Assembly (NCBI GenBank): GCA_031414805.1
Contig: JANOQJ010000028.1
Span: 12,564 to 76,563, forward strand
Reading direction: 5' to 3'
Origin: JAAFIW01 sp031414805
GTDB taxonomy: Bacteria; Pseudomonadota; Gammaproteobacteria; Burkholderiales; Burkholderiaceae_C
Length of the DNA: 64,000 nucleotides
Shown: one piece after another, positions 42,539-52,257 of the stretch
Position numbering within the stretch: position 1 is the stretch's first letter
Layout: every line of letters begins with the position of its first letter
The notes under the pieces: model-generated
Told to the model about the DNA's origin: nothing
What the model saw: only the letters and a program-made list of their open reading frames with translations
Database searches by the model: none
Position numbers and translations under genes: made by a program

Positions 42539-42752
42539 AACGTTAATTCTTTCCTGGTGTCTGCCAAAAAACCATGCACAATGCAGTCACGTCGCCGTCT
42601 CTCGCGTGAGACCGTCACCAGCAACTGGTGAATCTTTCTAAAGGCTTCCCGTTCGGGTCAGCCACCTCCCTCCCCCTGGTTTTACGTTTCGCTTTTGTTC
42701 GCCGATGTTTCGACGAAAACGGCGGCTATCATTCTTTTTCAAGGAGCATCAA
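42539..42752. other. spacer before the CAP lipoprotein gene
   Basis: Contains two hairpins, GTCTC...GAGAC near 42597-42612 and TCACCAG-CAA-CTGGTGA at 42615-42631 followed by ATCTTTCT. AAGGAG for the next gene is at about 42741. No gene seen. Confidence 0.5.
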
Positions 42753-43889
42753 ATGACATCGACAAAACAGATCCCAGCCGCTGTAGCCGGCACAACTTTC
42801 AAACCAGCACCCTACCCCGCCATGCGCGTCTCGCTGGCAGCGCTGTGCGCAGCAGTTGCCCTGGCAGCCTGCGGAGGTGGCGGTGGAGACTCTGCTCCGG
42901 CCGCAAGCCCGGCACCAGCGGCCTCAACACCAACACCTGCGCCGGTGGCCACGCCTACACCGGCAGCGCCGTCACCCGTGGCAACGCCTACGGCCGCTCC
43001 AGCGCCCACCATCGCCCCACCAGCACCGGTGGCCTCGCCTGCACCAGCTGCGGCGAGCACAGCCATCGTGACGAGCGTGCCTGCGGCCTCATATGCTGCC
43101 GGCAGCCAGGAAGCTGCGGCGTATGCGTTGATTAACCAAGAGCGGTCGCGGTGCGGGTTCGGGCAATTGGCTCAAAACCTGGCGCTTGATAAAGCGGCTC
43201 TGGCACATGCAAACTACTTGTTGGTGAACAATGTATTTGGCCATGAAGAAATCGAATCAAATGCAGGTTTCACAGGTGTTAGGTCATGGGATCGTGCGAT
43301 TGCGGCTGGATATGGAAGCAATCAAATAAGTGAAGTCATTGCGGGCGGAACAACTGCGTTGGCTAGCGCAATCGGGCTTTTTGACGCTCCCTATCACGCA
43401 TTAATTCTGCTGGGCGGATCTCGTGATATTGGTTTGGGTTGGACTAAAAATCCTGCTAAAACTTATGGTAATTTGGTGGTGGATTTAGGCCTAGGCGCTC
43501 AACAACAAGCACAACTGCTAACGGCAGTCGCTACATATCCCTGCGAAGGAACAGCCGGAGTCAACCCTGTGTCACCAGGTGAAAGTCCGAGTCCTTTCCC
43601 CGGCAATTCAAATCAGTCGTGGGGTCAACCAGTTCTAGTTTTTGGCGCATCCGATCTCCGCGTACAAAGCGCGTCTATCACCGGCCCCCAAGGTGCAGTC
43701 GCGCTTCGGGCTGTTTACGGTGACGGTCAGACCGTGGATCCAAATAGCTACTGCCGAGCCGGGAAGGCCTGCATCATCCCTGTGGCTTTGTCAGCCAATA
43801 CCAGCTACTCCGTCTCGATCACTGGCACAGATCGAGGCGCAGCATTTAGCCGTGCGTTCACATTCAGGACTGGGACGGCGACGTTTTAG
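42753..43889 (+). CDS. CAP-domain lipoprotein
   Basis: This 378-residue protein has a lipobox (ALAAC) after a signal segment near residues 20-40, then a Pro/Ala/Thr-rich tether of about 70 residues. A CAP/SCP domain follows: EAAAYALINQERSRCGFGQL, ALAHANYLLVNNVFGHEE, GGSRDIGLGWTKNP. A C-terminal beta domain completes it (RVQSASITGP). It starts after AAGGAG. It is probably surface-anchored, with a role in the envelope or in host contact unknown. It lies convergent to the pilus operon. Confidence 0.85.
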   Translation: MTSTKQIPAAVAGTTFKPAPYPAMRVSLAALCAAVALAACGGGGGDSAPAASPAPAASTPTPAPVATPTPAAPSPVATPTAAPAPTIAPPAPVASPAPAAASTAIVTSVPAASYAAGSQEAAAYALINQERSRCGFGQLAQNLALDKAALAHANYLLVNNVFGHEEIESNAGFTGVRSWDRAIAAGYGSNQISEVIAGGTTALASAIGLFDAPYHALILLGGSRDIGLGWTKNPAKTYGNLVVDLGLGAQQQAQLLTAVATYPCEGTAGVNPVSPGESPSPFPGNSNQSWGQPVLVFGASDLRVQSASITGPQGAVALRAVYGDGQTVDPNSYCRAGKACIIPVALSANTSYSVSITGTDRGAAFSRAFTFRTGTATF

Positions 43890-43918
43890 AACTGTCAACA
43901 AAGTAGGTTGCACGCCAT

Positions 43919-43945
43919 CAAAAAAGCCGCCCGAGGGCGGCTTTT
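43919..43945. terminator. bidirectional terminator
   Basis: AAAAAA-GCCGCC-CGA-GGGCGGC-TTTTTT serves the lipoprotein gene on the plus strand and the pilus operon on the minus strand. Confidence 0.9.
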
Positions 43946-43948
43946 TTG

Positions 43949-45244
43949 TTATTCAACCCCACCCACACCTGGCCCTGGAGGGCTCTCACGATTCTCAGCT
44001 ACTGTGACTGTACAAGTGTTGTTGTCATAGGCGACATCATACGATTGCGCAAATGAACTGTTGTACGCAGGCAAACTTGGCACCTGATAAACGTTGGCGC
44101 CAACATAAGCTGGCGTTCCGTCAAGAAACAGCGAGTGGTAGACCGTCCATAGCGAGCAAGCTACAACCGGCGGAGGAGCGCATTGCGGCGCAGCGAACTG
44201 AATCAACGTCGTTGGCCCATATCCAAAATCGCGGTACAGATCTGCGCCTAGGCATCCATCTGTGTATGCGACCGGTGGCGTTTCGGGAGTTCGTACTGGT
44301 GGACCTCCACAAGCCGCACTAGGACTCTCCAAAACCGTCTGCACCCCAGAGCCGTCAAACCCGATCAACGCAGTCCCACTACAAAACTGCCCACCTGCAG
44401 GCGGTGGTGCTGGGCTAGGCCCAGCCACCGGGCCAGGCGCAGGCGCAGGACTTGGCCCCGACACTGGACCAGGTGCTGGAGCTGGGCTTGGCCCAGGTGC
44501 CGGCGCAATGGCCACCGGCGCAGGCGCAGGTGCTGGTGGTGCCGGCGCAACGGCAACCGGCGCAGGCGCGCAGCTCGGACTGTTGTACTCCTGAACTGAC
44601 TGCTGTGTAAACGCCCCGTAATTCGCAAACGCCCAAAGATCAAGTCCCAAGCATGCATAGCTGATTGCCGCTGGAGCTGGGGGCGGCGGCGGTGGTGCGG
44701 CCGCAACTTGTGCAACGCAAGTGGGGTAATTGGCGTACAGGGGTTGCCAGTTACCCGTGGTCACTGTGTCGAGATACATCATGGTTGTGCCCTGACACAT
44801 CGTCATCAAGCCGGGCGGCAGCGGTGGGCCTGCCACCGGCGCAGCTACGCAAGCCGCAGGCTGATCGTTACTCACTGCCTTATGCGTGATATCACCATCG
44901 CACACGCAGGCAGCGATGCCGCCCACCAACTCCCAGTGCCGGCCAGGCAGGCAATCAGCGGCCGTAGCCGCACCTGGTGTGAAGTACATGCGACGTCTCC
45001 CCTGGGCATTCACGTCGGTTTCGCGCTCGATGCCGTCTGCCTGGGTGGGCCACTTCTTGGCCTGGTCGAATTTCCATTGCAGCTCCTGGCGTACCAGGGG
45101 GTCAGCAATGCCGTTGATGTGACTCTGCGTGGCAAATCCGTTGTGGCCGAGATCGGCGTTCGGATTCTCAGCCGCTGTGGCCATGCCCAGCGCCAGGCAA
45201 AGCGCACTGGCCAGGGGTGACAGGACAAAGTTGCGTTTTTTCAT
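43949..45244 (-). CDS. secreted Pro-rich protein with Cys-bounded repeats
   Basis: This 431-residue protein starts after AAGGAG and has a signal peptide (FVLSPLASALCLALGMATAA). Four units of about 25-28 residues are each bounded by cysteines (150-176, 198-225, 288-312, 331-355), with pattern C-x-G-x-x-L ... Q ... P-x-C. A Pro/Ala/Gly linker lies at about 228-284. It is the last gene of the pil operon, after pilV. I infer a pilus-associated adhesin or surface protein; no known family recognised. Confidence 0.75.
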   Translation of the reverse strand: MKKRNFVLSPLASALCLALGMATAAENPNADLGHNGFATQSHINGIADPLVRQELQWKFDQAKKWPTQADGIERETDVNAQGRRRMYFTPGAATAADCLPGRHWELVGGIAACVCDGDITHKAVSNDQPAACVAAPVAGPPLPPGLMTMCQGTTMMYLDTVTTGNWQPLYANYPTCVAQVAAAPPPPPPAPAAISYACLGLDLWAFANYGAFTQQSVQEYNSPSCAPAPVAVAPAPPAPAPAPVAIAPAPGPSPAPAPGPVSGPSPAPAPGPVAGPSPAPPPAGGQFCSGTALIGFDGSGVQTVLESPSAACGGPPVRTPETPPVAYTDGCLGADLYRDFGYGPTTLIQFAAPQCAPPPVVACSLWTVYHSLFLDGTPAYVGANVYQVPSLPAYNSSFAQSYDVAYDNNTCTVTVAENRESPPGPGVGGVE

Positions 45245-45303
45245 TGAAATCTCCTTTGGTTAAGAAAGTGGAGCGGGGAAAAATGAGGCGGTTTGCATCG
45301 GGC

Positions 45304-46437
45304 TCAGTAGCTGCAGCCGCTGGTGAAAGTGCCCAGCGGTACGACTCCCAGGATCGCGCCATCGGCGTTGACGGTCACAGGAGCTGCTGGTGGCCGGGTA
45401 GCGCGGGTCAGCGTGACCCAGTTGCCGCCGGACTGAAAGAATGAATAGCTCAACACCTGGTACGGCGGAATCACCGTGACGTTGCCGGCCGAGATTTGGC
45501 CCACGTAGCTCGCCCAGGGCGTGCCGCCCGGCGGGCACACGTCCAGCGTGAACGTCTGTCCCCCTGGAACGTCCGAGATCGGCCCGCGCTGGATGACCGC
45601 CTTGGCACCGTCGGTAGCCGTCCAGATGCCGTTCTGGCAGCTCAGAACCCGCCCTGCAGCGTCGTTCTTGATGGCCCCACTGGGTTCGGTGCATGCCGTG
45701 CCGGCCACCACCGTCTGGCCAGGGCCGTTGCTGGGCTTGATGTAGCCAAACACCGTCATGTTGTTCATGAACATCGGGTCACGGGGGTCACCCACGCGTA
45801 GCCACTGCGTGCCGGTACCGCCCAGGCCTGCGACCACCACCAGAATGCCCTCGCGGTTGGCTGGATCCGGGTTGGCCACCGTCCAGCCGCCATTGCCGCC
45901 CGTGATTTGCGCCGGGTTGGGCAAGGCCGAATAGCTGGCCGAGTCCTGGATCGCGTCGATCAAGGCCGACAAGCGCGTGATCGACGGCTTGCCAGTCTCG
46001 ATGTCCACGATGGGGTTGACCAGCGACAGGATCGAGTACGGGTTGCACGTCACTGAAGGCCCGATGCACCCTGGCGGGTTCTTGGCCAGGGTGATCCGGT
46101 AGGTATTGCCGTCCGGAAGCCCTGCCGCTACCGAACCACTAAGGTAGCCCGTAGCCTGCAGCTCCGCGATGGTGGGTGCCATGGGGTTGGCCACGCCCGG
46201 CACAACCGGATTGGCTGTGACGAGCGTGGCCAGGTTGGAGCCACGGTAGTTGTCTACCGCCTGGGACACCTGGTTGACCGAATATCCAAAAGTCGCCCCG
46301 GCGCTCTGCTCGACGCGCGTCAGTTTGCCGCGCGTCAGGCCGACAGTGATCACGCTGACCACCGCCAGGGCTATGGCCACGGCCAACAGGCTGATGCCTT
46401 TTTGGCCCTTGCGCTTGAGCTGGCGTCCAGGCTTCAT
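45304..46437 (-). CDS. pilV: type IVB thin pilus minor pilin/tip adhesin PilV
   Basis: This 377-residue protein has a prepilin N-terminus (KGQKG-ISLLAVAIALAVVSV). Conserved PilV features follow: PVVDIETGKP-like text (VDIETGKPSITRL), GWLRVGDP-like (QWLRVGDP) and a C-terminal CTEPSGAIKNDAAG, RVLSCQNGIW block. In R64 the PilV C-terminus is switched by a shufflon; here no shufflon or rci gene is visible. It starts two bases past pilS and ends before the Cys-repeat gene. Confidence 0.88.
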   Translation of the reverse strand: MKPGRQLKRKGQKGISLLAVAIALAVVSVITVGLTRGKLTRVEQSAGATFGYSVNQVSQAVDNYRGSNLATLVTANPVVPGVANPMAPTIAELQATGYLSGSVAAGLPDGNTYRITLAKNPPGCIGPSVTCNPYSILSLVNPIVDIETGKPSITRLSALIDAIQDSASYSALPNPAQITGGNGGWTVANPDPANREGILVVVAGLGGTGTQWLRVGDPRDPMFMNNMTVFGYIKPSNGPGQTVVAGTACTEPSGAIKNDAAGRVLSCQNGIWTATDGAKAVIQRGPISDVPGGQTFTLDVCPPGGTPWASYVGQISAGNVTVIPPYQVLSYSFFQSGGNWVTLTRATRPPAAPVTVNADGAILGVVPLGTFTSGCSY

Positions 46438-46438
46438 G

Positions 46439-47032
46439 TCACTTGGCCAGTGTCAACACGAGCGAGTTGTTGTCGCCGCCGGACGCGCACTGGGCGTTGA
46501 CCGTCGCCACTACGCTGTCAGCACCGTTGCCTTTGGTCTGCGTGCCATTGATCGAGATGATCGAGGCCAGCGGATCCAGGCTGGTGCCCAGCTGCGCGCA
46601 AGCGGCACCAGGAATGCCGCCGTAGGTGAACACCATGGAGTCGCCCGCGTTGGCAATCGTGCCGATGGCCATCGTGATCGCACCACCCCACTGGTTGGTT
46701 ACCGTAGGCGCAGCTGCTGTGCCGCCCACCATCGAGGTCGGGAAAAAGCCCTGGCCAACGATGGCAGACAGCGTCGAGTTGGCCGTGTTGAATACGCCGA
46801 CCCGAGTCCCATAGTTCACGACATTGGATTTCAGGTCGCCCACTGCGGTGATTTCGTTGCCGACTTTGCCTTTGCCGAACAGCGGCGGGCCGTAAATGAC
46901 CGCAGCCAGCAACAGCACCAGGCCGATACCGATGACGATGCTGACCTGCAGCAGGGTGACACCGCGTTGAAGACGCGATGCGAGTTTGGATGCATTGGGA
47001 CGTGCTTTGAAATTCAGGGTTTGTGACAGCAT
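46439..47032 (-). CDS. pilS: type IVB major prepilin PilS
   Basis: This 197-residue protein has a basic leader ending LQRG and a hydrophobic helix VTLLQVSIVIGIGLVLLLAA; cleavage after the glycine yields the pilin. Two cysteines near the C-terminus (AACAQL, NAQCAS) can form the pilin disulfide. ATG at 47032 with ACGAGG upstream; a longer frame to 47113 lacks a ribosome site. It forms the thin pilus filament for mating in liquid. Confidence 0.88.
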   Translation of the reverse strand: MLSQTLNFKARPNASKLASRLQRGVTLLQVSIVIGIGLVLLLAAVIYGPPLFGKGKVGNEITAVGDLKSNVVNYGTRVGVFNTANSTLSAIVGQGFFPTSMVGGTAAAPTVTNQWGGAITMAIGTIANAGDSMVFTYGGIPGAACAQLGTSLDPLASIISINGTQTKGNGADSVVATVNAQCASGGDNNSLVLTLAK

Positions 47033-47117
47033 GGAAAACCTCGTAAAAAAAGAAAAAACAGGAACAGGAAAAAAAGAAATCGCAGGGTTGTAGGGGTCTG
47101 GGGGGAAATGCATCAGG

Positions 47118-48209
47118 TCATGGCGTTGTCCCCCCTACCCTGGCGATATAGGCATCAGCTGCCTCTTGGATTCCGAAAACGGAGACGATGTTGATGTAGA
47201 CAAACAGCACGCCGATCACGAGCATGAAAGCCATGGATGCGGTTTGCGCCTGCGCACTGACAATGCGCAAAATCACCTTCATGCTGTTCTCGCCGACATA
47301 CGACAAGGTTTTCTCGAAGGTGCGGCCGCCCGCTGCATCCTCGACCCGGTCGACCACCAGCTTGCTGAAAAAGCCCGTGCGCATCGAGGACATCGCATCC
47401 TCTCCACTGGCGTCATAGCGGCGCAGCATTCGCCTCAGGTGCCAGGCCATATAGGGTGAGCCCAGATCCTGGACAAGGACGAAGGATTGGCGGACCGTGC
47501 GCCCTGAACCTACCAACGCAGCCAACACCCCCAGCAGGGAGCTGGCCTGCCTTGCCTTGTAGATTGACCAGGGCGGGAAGCGATCAAAGAAATCCCGCGA
47601 CTTGCCCGTCCAGCGCGACAGCGTGAAGTAGTACAGGCCTACCAACACCAACCCAGCCAGCATCACGTACCAGTGTTTGACCAGCCAAAGCTGCACGTCA
47701 ACGCAGGGCAGCGTCCAGCCTGGCCAGAACTTGCGGGGGATGGCCCGCAAAAACTCCGGCCACAGGTAGATCCCGCTGAAAAACGACAGGCCCAGCAAGG
47801 CCACCAACCCCATGGCCGGCTGCAGCATGGCGGAGCGCAAGGTCTCATTCATGCTCGCCTTGGCCTTGATATTGCGAATCACCAGGCCCAATGCGTTCTT
47901 GACATCGCCTTGCAAGTCACCGGACGACAGGATCAGAAACTCATCGTCGGGCACAAATGGCCTGATGGCCGTGGCGAAGGTATTGCCGCCCTTGCTCAAG
48001 CGCCGCTCGATCTGGGCAAACACCTGGCCACGCAGATCACCGCGTGCCAGATCCCTTTCAGCCCAGCGCTCGAAGGTTTTGCGAAGGGTGACGGGCGCAG
48101 CGCGGGCACGATCCAGCAGCGACTCTTCAAGTGCTTCGTACGATTCCAGCCGGTTGGCCCTGAAGCTCAAGGCACCCAGCCACAGCGCCGGGTTAGAAAA
48201 GAAGTTCAT
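47118..48209 (-). CDS. pilR: inner-membrane pilus assembly protein PilR (GspF-like)
   Basis: This 363-residue protein has three predicted membrane helices (near 155-180, 200-220 and 330-355) and the family block AALVGSGRTVRQSFVLVQ. It anchors the pilus assembly ATPase. ATGA overlap with pilQ. A run of nine G residues lies just before its start, inside pilQ's last codons. Confidence 0.88.
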   Translation of the reverse strand: MNFFSNPALWLGALSFRANRLESYEALEESLLDRARAAPVTLRKTFERWAERDLARGDLRGQVFAQIERRLSKGGNTFATAIRPFVPDDEFLILSSGDLQGDVKNALGLVIRNIKAKASMNETLRSAMLQPAMGLVALLGLSFFSGIYLWPEFLRAIPRKFWPGWTLPCVDVQLWLVKHWYVMLAGLVLVGLYYFTLSRWTGKSRDFFDRFPPWSIYKARQASSLLGVLAALVGSGRTVRQSFVLVQDLGSPYMAWHLRRMLRRYDASGEDAMSSMRTGFFSKLVVDRVEDAAGGRTFEKTLSYVGENSMKVILRIVSAQAQTASMAFMLVIGVLFVYINIVSVFGIQEAADAYIARVGGTTP

Positions 48210-50308
48210 AGCCCCCCCCCGGCCTGGCTGATCGGAAACACCTCATAGCTTTCGAGTGGCTCGAACTCTTTTTCCAGGTCGACCAGGCTGACCACGCCCT
48301 GGGCGCACAACCAAAGACCATGCTCGAACGCGGTTTTGCCCAGTGCATCCTCAGTGGCAAAGCTGCTGCGGCGCTGGTCACGCCAGGCTCTGCGCAATCC
48401 AGGCCAGTTTCGGGCAGCAATCAAGCTGTGCATCGCCGATGTAGGAATCAGAATCTCTGCGGCCACCGTGACTCCCAGGGTGCCGTTTGCGCTCAGCCCT
48501 GGCACCTTCGGCTTGCAATGCGCGCAGCCCTGGGGATTGGCCACGAAGAACGTGCCAACGTCCAGCTCGTATTTCTTGGCCAACACCTCCCGCTTGCTGG
48601 CGGGAACCCCATGCCCGGGGTGAGTCGCCGGCAAGCGGCACTTGCAAAGCTTGGGCAACAGCCGCTGGTACACACCTGCGTTTAGGAAGCGGGCACCGCT
48701 GAGCGTGTCGGCCGGGATGGCCAGCTCTTCGCCGGCCAGGCGCTCCAGCCCACCCACGACATCTGGTCCGTGCAAGGTCGTCAGGCACCGATGGTCAGTT
48801 GCCGCGAATTCCACAGCCAGGCGGGCGGTCTGGTGATCCCGAATCTCACCCATCATCAACGCGTCTGGATCCTGGCGCATGGCATCGCGCAGCAACGCCG
48901 TGTACTTGAGCGTCATCTCCTCATTGGTGTCGTTCACGTCCACCGGCACGCTGTACTGAATCACGCCAGGCATCTCGTATTCGGCTGGGCTCTCCACCGA
49001 ATACCGGGCCATTGATTCACCACCAGGCAGGTGAACCATCATGGTTCTCAGGGTGGTGGACTTGCCGGATCCCGTTCCGCCGATCATCAGGATCACACCC
49101 CACTGTCTTAGCAATGCCATGTCCAACATGGCCACATGAGACTCGCTGTAGCCCAGTTGCTTCAGGGTGGGAATCCGATCCGCGCGTACTTCACTTTCCA
49201 GCAAACGCTGCACCAGCTTGTAGCCCGTCTGATGCGGTCGCCCGTTGCAGCGCCCTTCCCATTTGCGACCTGCCACGAGCTGACGGGTCATGAAATTGAT
49301 GGGCACCTTAGAGGAAAACTGTTCTTTGCTTGATGTGCTTTCTTTGATTCGGCTACCGAAAGCCGCTCCCAAGCTGTTGAGCAGTAAATCAGCGTTCAAC
49401 GGCAGCCAAGGCCGCAGCTTGCCGTACACACGCAGCCAAACCAACCCCTTGCCATGAACTGTCTCAAAGTGGATGTCCGAAGCCAAGGCTTCAATCGCGG
49501 CCTCCTCAATGTCGTCGTAGAGTCGCAGGAAGCGGGTGTCAATCTTGTGAGGTGGGTTCACACCCTTTTCGGCACGCAGACGGCAGTCCGCGTACACCTG
49601 GCTCACCAACTCGGGTGGCCCCACCAGTTGGTGCTGGATGCGGTACAGCCACTCACGCTCAAGCTTGTTGCGCACCACCTTCATGTGTGCCGTGTCCATC
49701 ATGTCGGCGGTGACCAGCAACGCCACGTGTCCACACGTCAAATCAAGCGGTACACACTTGGCGGCGAATTCCTGCGTCACAACACCCTCCAGGAGCCCGC
49801 GCCAAGCCTGCCCAAGCTTTGCATGCAAATTTGCCAGCGTCGTCACCGACTGCACCGCCCCTGAAAACTCGGTAATTCCAGCGTTGTTTCCAGCATCTTT
49901 GGTCACCAGTGCCAGCCCTGCATGCGACTCGCTCTTGAGTGGTGCGCCAAGAGCGGTAGGCGACGGCGAAAGCTGTCCCTCACCATCGGGCAGGACGCGG
50001 AAAGCAGAACTGTCAGCCGTCGGCGTGTCAAACACGACCTGCGAGGAATTTCCAGGCACCGAGGTCACATTTCCCGGCCCAACGCTGCGCGGGTGAACAC
50101 GCGCCTGGCGCTCGGTGGCCAGGGAAACAATGCGGGCATCCGTGCCCGTCATCAACGCATCTTGTGGGAGTGACTCGTCGAACGAAGGCATTTCCACGGG
50201 TATTTGTCGTGGCGGTGCCTCATCGGCCAGCGGCGATCCCACTGGACGCGCATATTGACCACCCCCTTGATCGGGCTTGCGCCCTGTCAACCAGGTCAAC
50301 AAGCTCAC
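48206..50308 (-). CDS. pilQ: pilus assembly ATPase PilQ
   Basis: This 700-residue GspE/PilQ-type ATPase has Walker A (MIGGTGSGKSTTLR, near residue 405), Asp box and Walker B (PDALMMGEIRD), and a His box (TTLHGPD). GTG at 50308 overlaps the pilP stop (GTGA) and fits the family. The N-terminal 160 residues are an acidic, poorly conserved extension. It ends with AGGGL encoded by the G9 tract at 48212-48220. Confidence 0.93.
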   Translation of the reverse strand: MSLLTWLTGRKPDQGGGQYARPVGSPLADEAPPRQIPVEMPSFDESLPQDALMTGTDARIVSLATERQARVHPRSVGPGNVTSVPGNSSQVVFDTPTADSSAFRVLPDGEGQLSPSPTALGAPLKSESHAGLALVTKDAGNNAGITEFSGAVQSVTTLANLHAKLGQAWRGLLEGVVTQEFAAKCVPLDLTCGHVALLVTADMMDTAHMKVVRNKLEREWLYRIQHQLVGPPELVSQVYADCRLRAEKGVNPPHKIDTRFLRLYDDIEEAAIEALASDIHFETVHGKGLVWLRVYGKLRPWLPLNADLLLNSLGAAFGSRIKESTSSKEQFSSKVPINFMTRQLVAGRKWEGRCNGRPHQTGYKLVQRLLESEVRADRIPTLKQLGYSESHVAMLDMALLRQWGVILMIGGTGSGKSTTLRTMMVHLPGGESMARYSVESPAEYEMPGVIQYSVPVDVNDTNEEMTLKYTALLRDAMRQDPDALMMGEIRDHQTARLAVEFAATDHRCLTTLHGPDVVGGLERLAGEELAIPADTLSGARFLNAGVYQRLLPKLCKCRLPATHPGHGVPASKREVLAKKYELDVGTFFVANPQGCAHCKPKVPGLSANGTLGVTVAAEILIPTSAMHSLIAARNWPGLRRAWRDQRRSSFATEDALGKTAFEHGLWLCAQGVVSLVDLEKEFEPLESYEVFPISQAGGGL

Positions 50309-50925
50309 AGGACTCTCCCAACGTCGATATTGGCCGTGCTGCACTTGTTCGTGCTGTCACAGCGCTGGAACTTCACACCTTCCTTGGTGATGGCTTGCGC
50401 CGTCCAACTGATTCCAGCTGCGCTGAGCTTGTCGCCTACCGCCAGCTGCTCGCCGTTGTCCAGAGTGGCCACCAGGCGTTTACCAACTCCGGAAACGGAT
50501 GTGACGCGCGGCTCCCGAACCACGGGCGCAGCGGGTGTCGCTGGTTTGGTGCGAGCCGGCCTGGCCACAGGTGTCAACGTCACGGGATCCGACAGCGCAG
50601 GGCCCGCGCCGGCATTCACATTGCGAGCAGCATTACCCGCAGACGCATTGGTCAGCTCACGCAGTTCTTTTTTGAGCGTGGCCTCGCGCACCTGCCGTGC
50701 AAGCACTGTCAAGCTGCCAATGGTGGCCACCGAGGAGCCTGAAGCGCTTGCAGCAGGTTTTGCCGGTGTTGGTGCTGCCACTGGTGGCGCTTTTGCTGCT
50801 GGCGCGGCCACGGTCGTAGTGGATACCGCAGGAGCCTGCGCAAATGCCACCTGTGCGGAATTCATGAAAGATGCAGCCGTCAGAGCGGATGCAACGGCGA
50901 CGGCCAAATTACGTTTATTGAACAT
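50305..50925 (-). CDS. pilP: pilus biogenesis protein PilP
   Basis: This 206-residue protein has a signal peptide (LAVAVASALTAASFMNSAQV) and a periplasmic domain with a C-terminal block (RLVATLDNGEQLAVGDKLSA, VKFQRCDSTNKCSTANI) typical of PilP. It bridges the inner-membrane complex and secretin. ATG 50925 after AGGAACC. Overlaps pilO by 11 bases and pilQ by 4. Confidence 0.85.
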   Translation of the reverse strand: MFNKRNLAVAVASALTAASFMNSAQVAFAQAPAVSTTTVAAPAAKAPPVAAPTPAKPAASASGSSVATIGSLTVLARQVREATLKKELRELTNASAGNAARNVNAGAGPALSDPVTLTPVARPARTKPATPAAPVVREPRVTSVSGVGKRLVATLDNGEQLAVGDKLSAAGISWTAQAITKEGVKFQRCDSTNKCSTANIDVGRVL

Positions 50926-52249
50926 ACGCGGTTCCTGTGAATGAAAAGACAACTCGTTTCCCGTCGAAGGTGATTTCGATGGGGCCCGTCAACTCGACGG
51001 CTCGACCCAGTTGCGACAGCGCTGTGGGACTGTCCGGATCGGTGGGGTCCGCCAGATCCCAGGCCATGTTTTTGACGGTGATGGCCATGCCCAGCGGGGC
51101 CCCAGGCATGTTTGCAATAGCCGCCAGCTGCTCGGCATTGAAATTGGCCGGCACGGCCTGTTTGACGACACCGGCCATGGTTGCCTGCCAGCCACCCGGA
51201 GCCAGAAACTGCCAGTGCGACAACAGCGCATCGCGGTAAGTGCTGACGGCGGGCCACGTAGTGCGATCCAGCTTGACTTCGGGCATGGCCAACTCGACAG
51301 ACATGGATATGCCGTCCTGCCCCATGGGTGAAATGCCCTGCCAGGTCGACGGTGCCGCTGCCCGAAACTCTTGCAGGGTGCCGTCCTTGCGCAGCCAGAC
51401 CACGGCGCACTGTTTGGAGGGCGTGGGCGCACAGGCGATGCTGACCAAAGTCCAGCCCGCGTGGTCGGTGGGAAATGCCTTGAACGTCGACCACATCAGC
51501 TCCAGCGCCTCGGGAACCATGTTCACAGGCCTGACCAGCCACTTATCGATTTCCGCCTGGTAGATGGCTTGCGGCGTTTGCCTGGACAACTCCTGCATCG
51601 CTTTGCGTTTGGCGCTTTCCTCTGCAAACGAAAGCCATGCGTACACCGCACCAGCGCTGACCAGAAGGGTCACCGCCACAATACCTACCGCCTTTGGCCA
51701 GCGCGATGAGGCCAGAATTTTGAGGGCCACAGCCTGGCCACCGCCACGGCTCGGAGTCAGCTCCTCAAACAGAAAAGGGTGATCGATCTGACCGGTGCTG
51801 GTATCACCCCATGTTTCCAGAGCCTCACCCGGCGTGTGGTCTTTCAGGAAATCGTTTCGAACCACGCTGACCTGGTCAGGCGTGACCAAACGGTCCAGCA
51901 CCACAGCGCCGCTGCGCAGGCCTACGCAGATCATCCACTGCCCACGACTTTCGTCCTCGACCGACAGCAACACCAAACCTGTTTTGTTGTGCAGCTTGGG
52001 GTGCGTGGCGATGACACCTGCAACCGAAATGAGCGTGGTGTCTGCCTTGATGAGGGCATTACCCGAAGCACTGGGCCTGTGCAAGCCGTAGACACGTCCA
52101 CCTGGGTGCTTGTAGCGGGCAGCCTGGGTGTAGCCATCGGCTCGCCATTTGACAATCTGGGCATGCTCAGACCCGCTGTACGGGTCGTACTGCTCCCAGG
52201 TCAAACCGAAGCACAGGGTCAGTTTTGAAGAAATGCGCAAGGTTTGCAT
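50915..52249 (-). CDS. pilO: pilin accessory protein PilO
   Basis: This 444-residue protein has an N-terminal cytoplasmic domain (GLHRPSASGNALIKADTTLI), a membrane helix near 190-210 (AVGIVAVTLLVSAGAVYAWL) and a periplasmic C-terminal domain. It fits the PilO of type IVB pili, part of the inner-membrane platform. It lies eight bases after pilN. Confidence 0.85.
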   Translation of the reverse strand: MQTLRISSKLTLCFGLTWEQYDPYSGSEHAQIVKWRADGYTQAARYKHPGGRVYGLHRPSASGNALIKADTTLISVAGVIATHPKLHNKTGLVLLSVEDESRGQWMICVGLRSGAVVLDRLVTPDQVSVVRNDFLKDHTPGEALETWGDTSTGQIDHPFLFEELTPSRGGGQAVALKILASSRWPKAVGIVAVTLLVSAGAVYAWLSFAEESAKRKAMQELSRQTPQAIYQAEIDKWLVRPVNMVPEALELMWSTFKAFPTDHAGWTLVSIACAPTPSKQCAVVWLRKDGTLQEFRAAAPSTWQGISPMGQDGISMSVELAMPEVKLDRTTWPAVSTYRDALLSHWQFLAPGGWQATMAGVVKQAVPANFNAEQLAAIANMPGAPLGMAITVKNMAWDLADPTDPDSPTALSQLGRAVELTGPIEITFDGKRVVFSFTGTAYVQ

Positions 52250-52257
52250 AGCGCGTC

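Noticed and set aside
44262..44594. Gly/Ala-rich plus-strand open frame
   Set aside because: Antisense of the Pro/Ala/Gly linker of the Cys-repeat protein.
43949..46437. Shufflon at the pilV 3' end
   Set aside because: No inverted 19-base sfx-type repeats, no alternative C-terminal segments and no Rci-type recombinase adjacent.
48378..50096. Plus-strand open frames opposite pilQ
   Set aside because: Arg/Ser/Cys-rich antisense shadows without ribosome sites.
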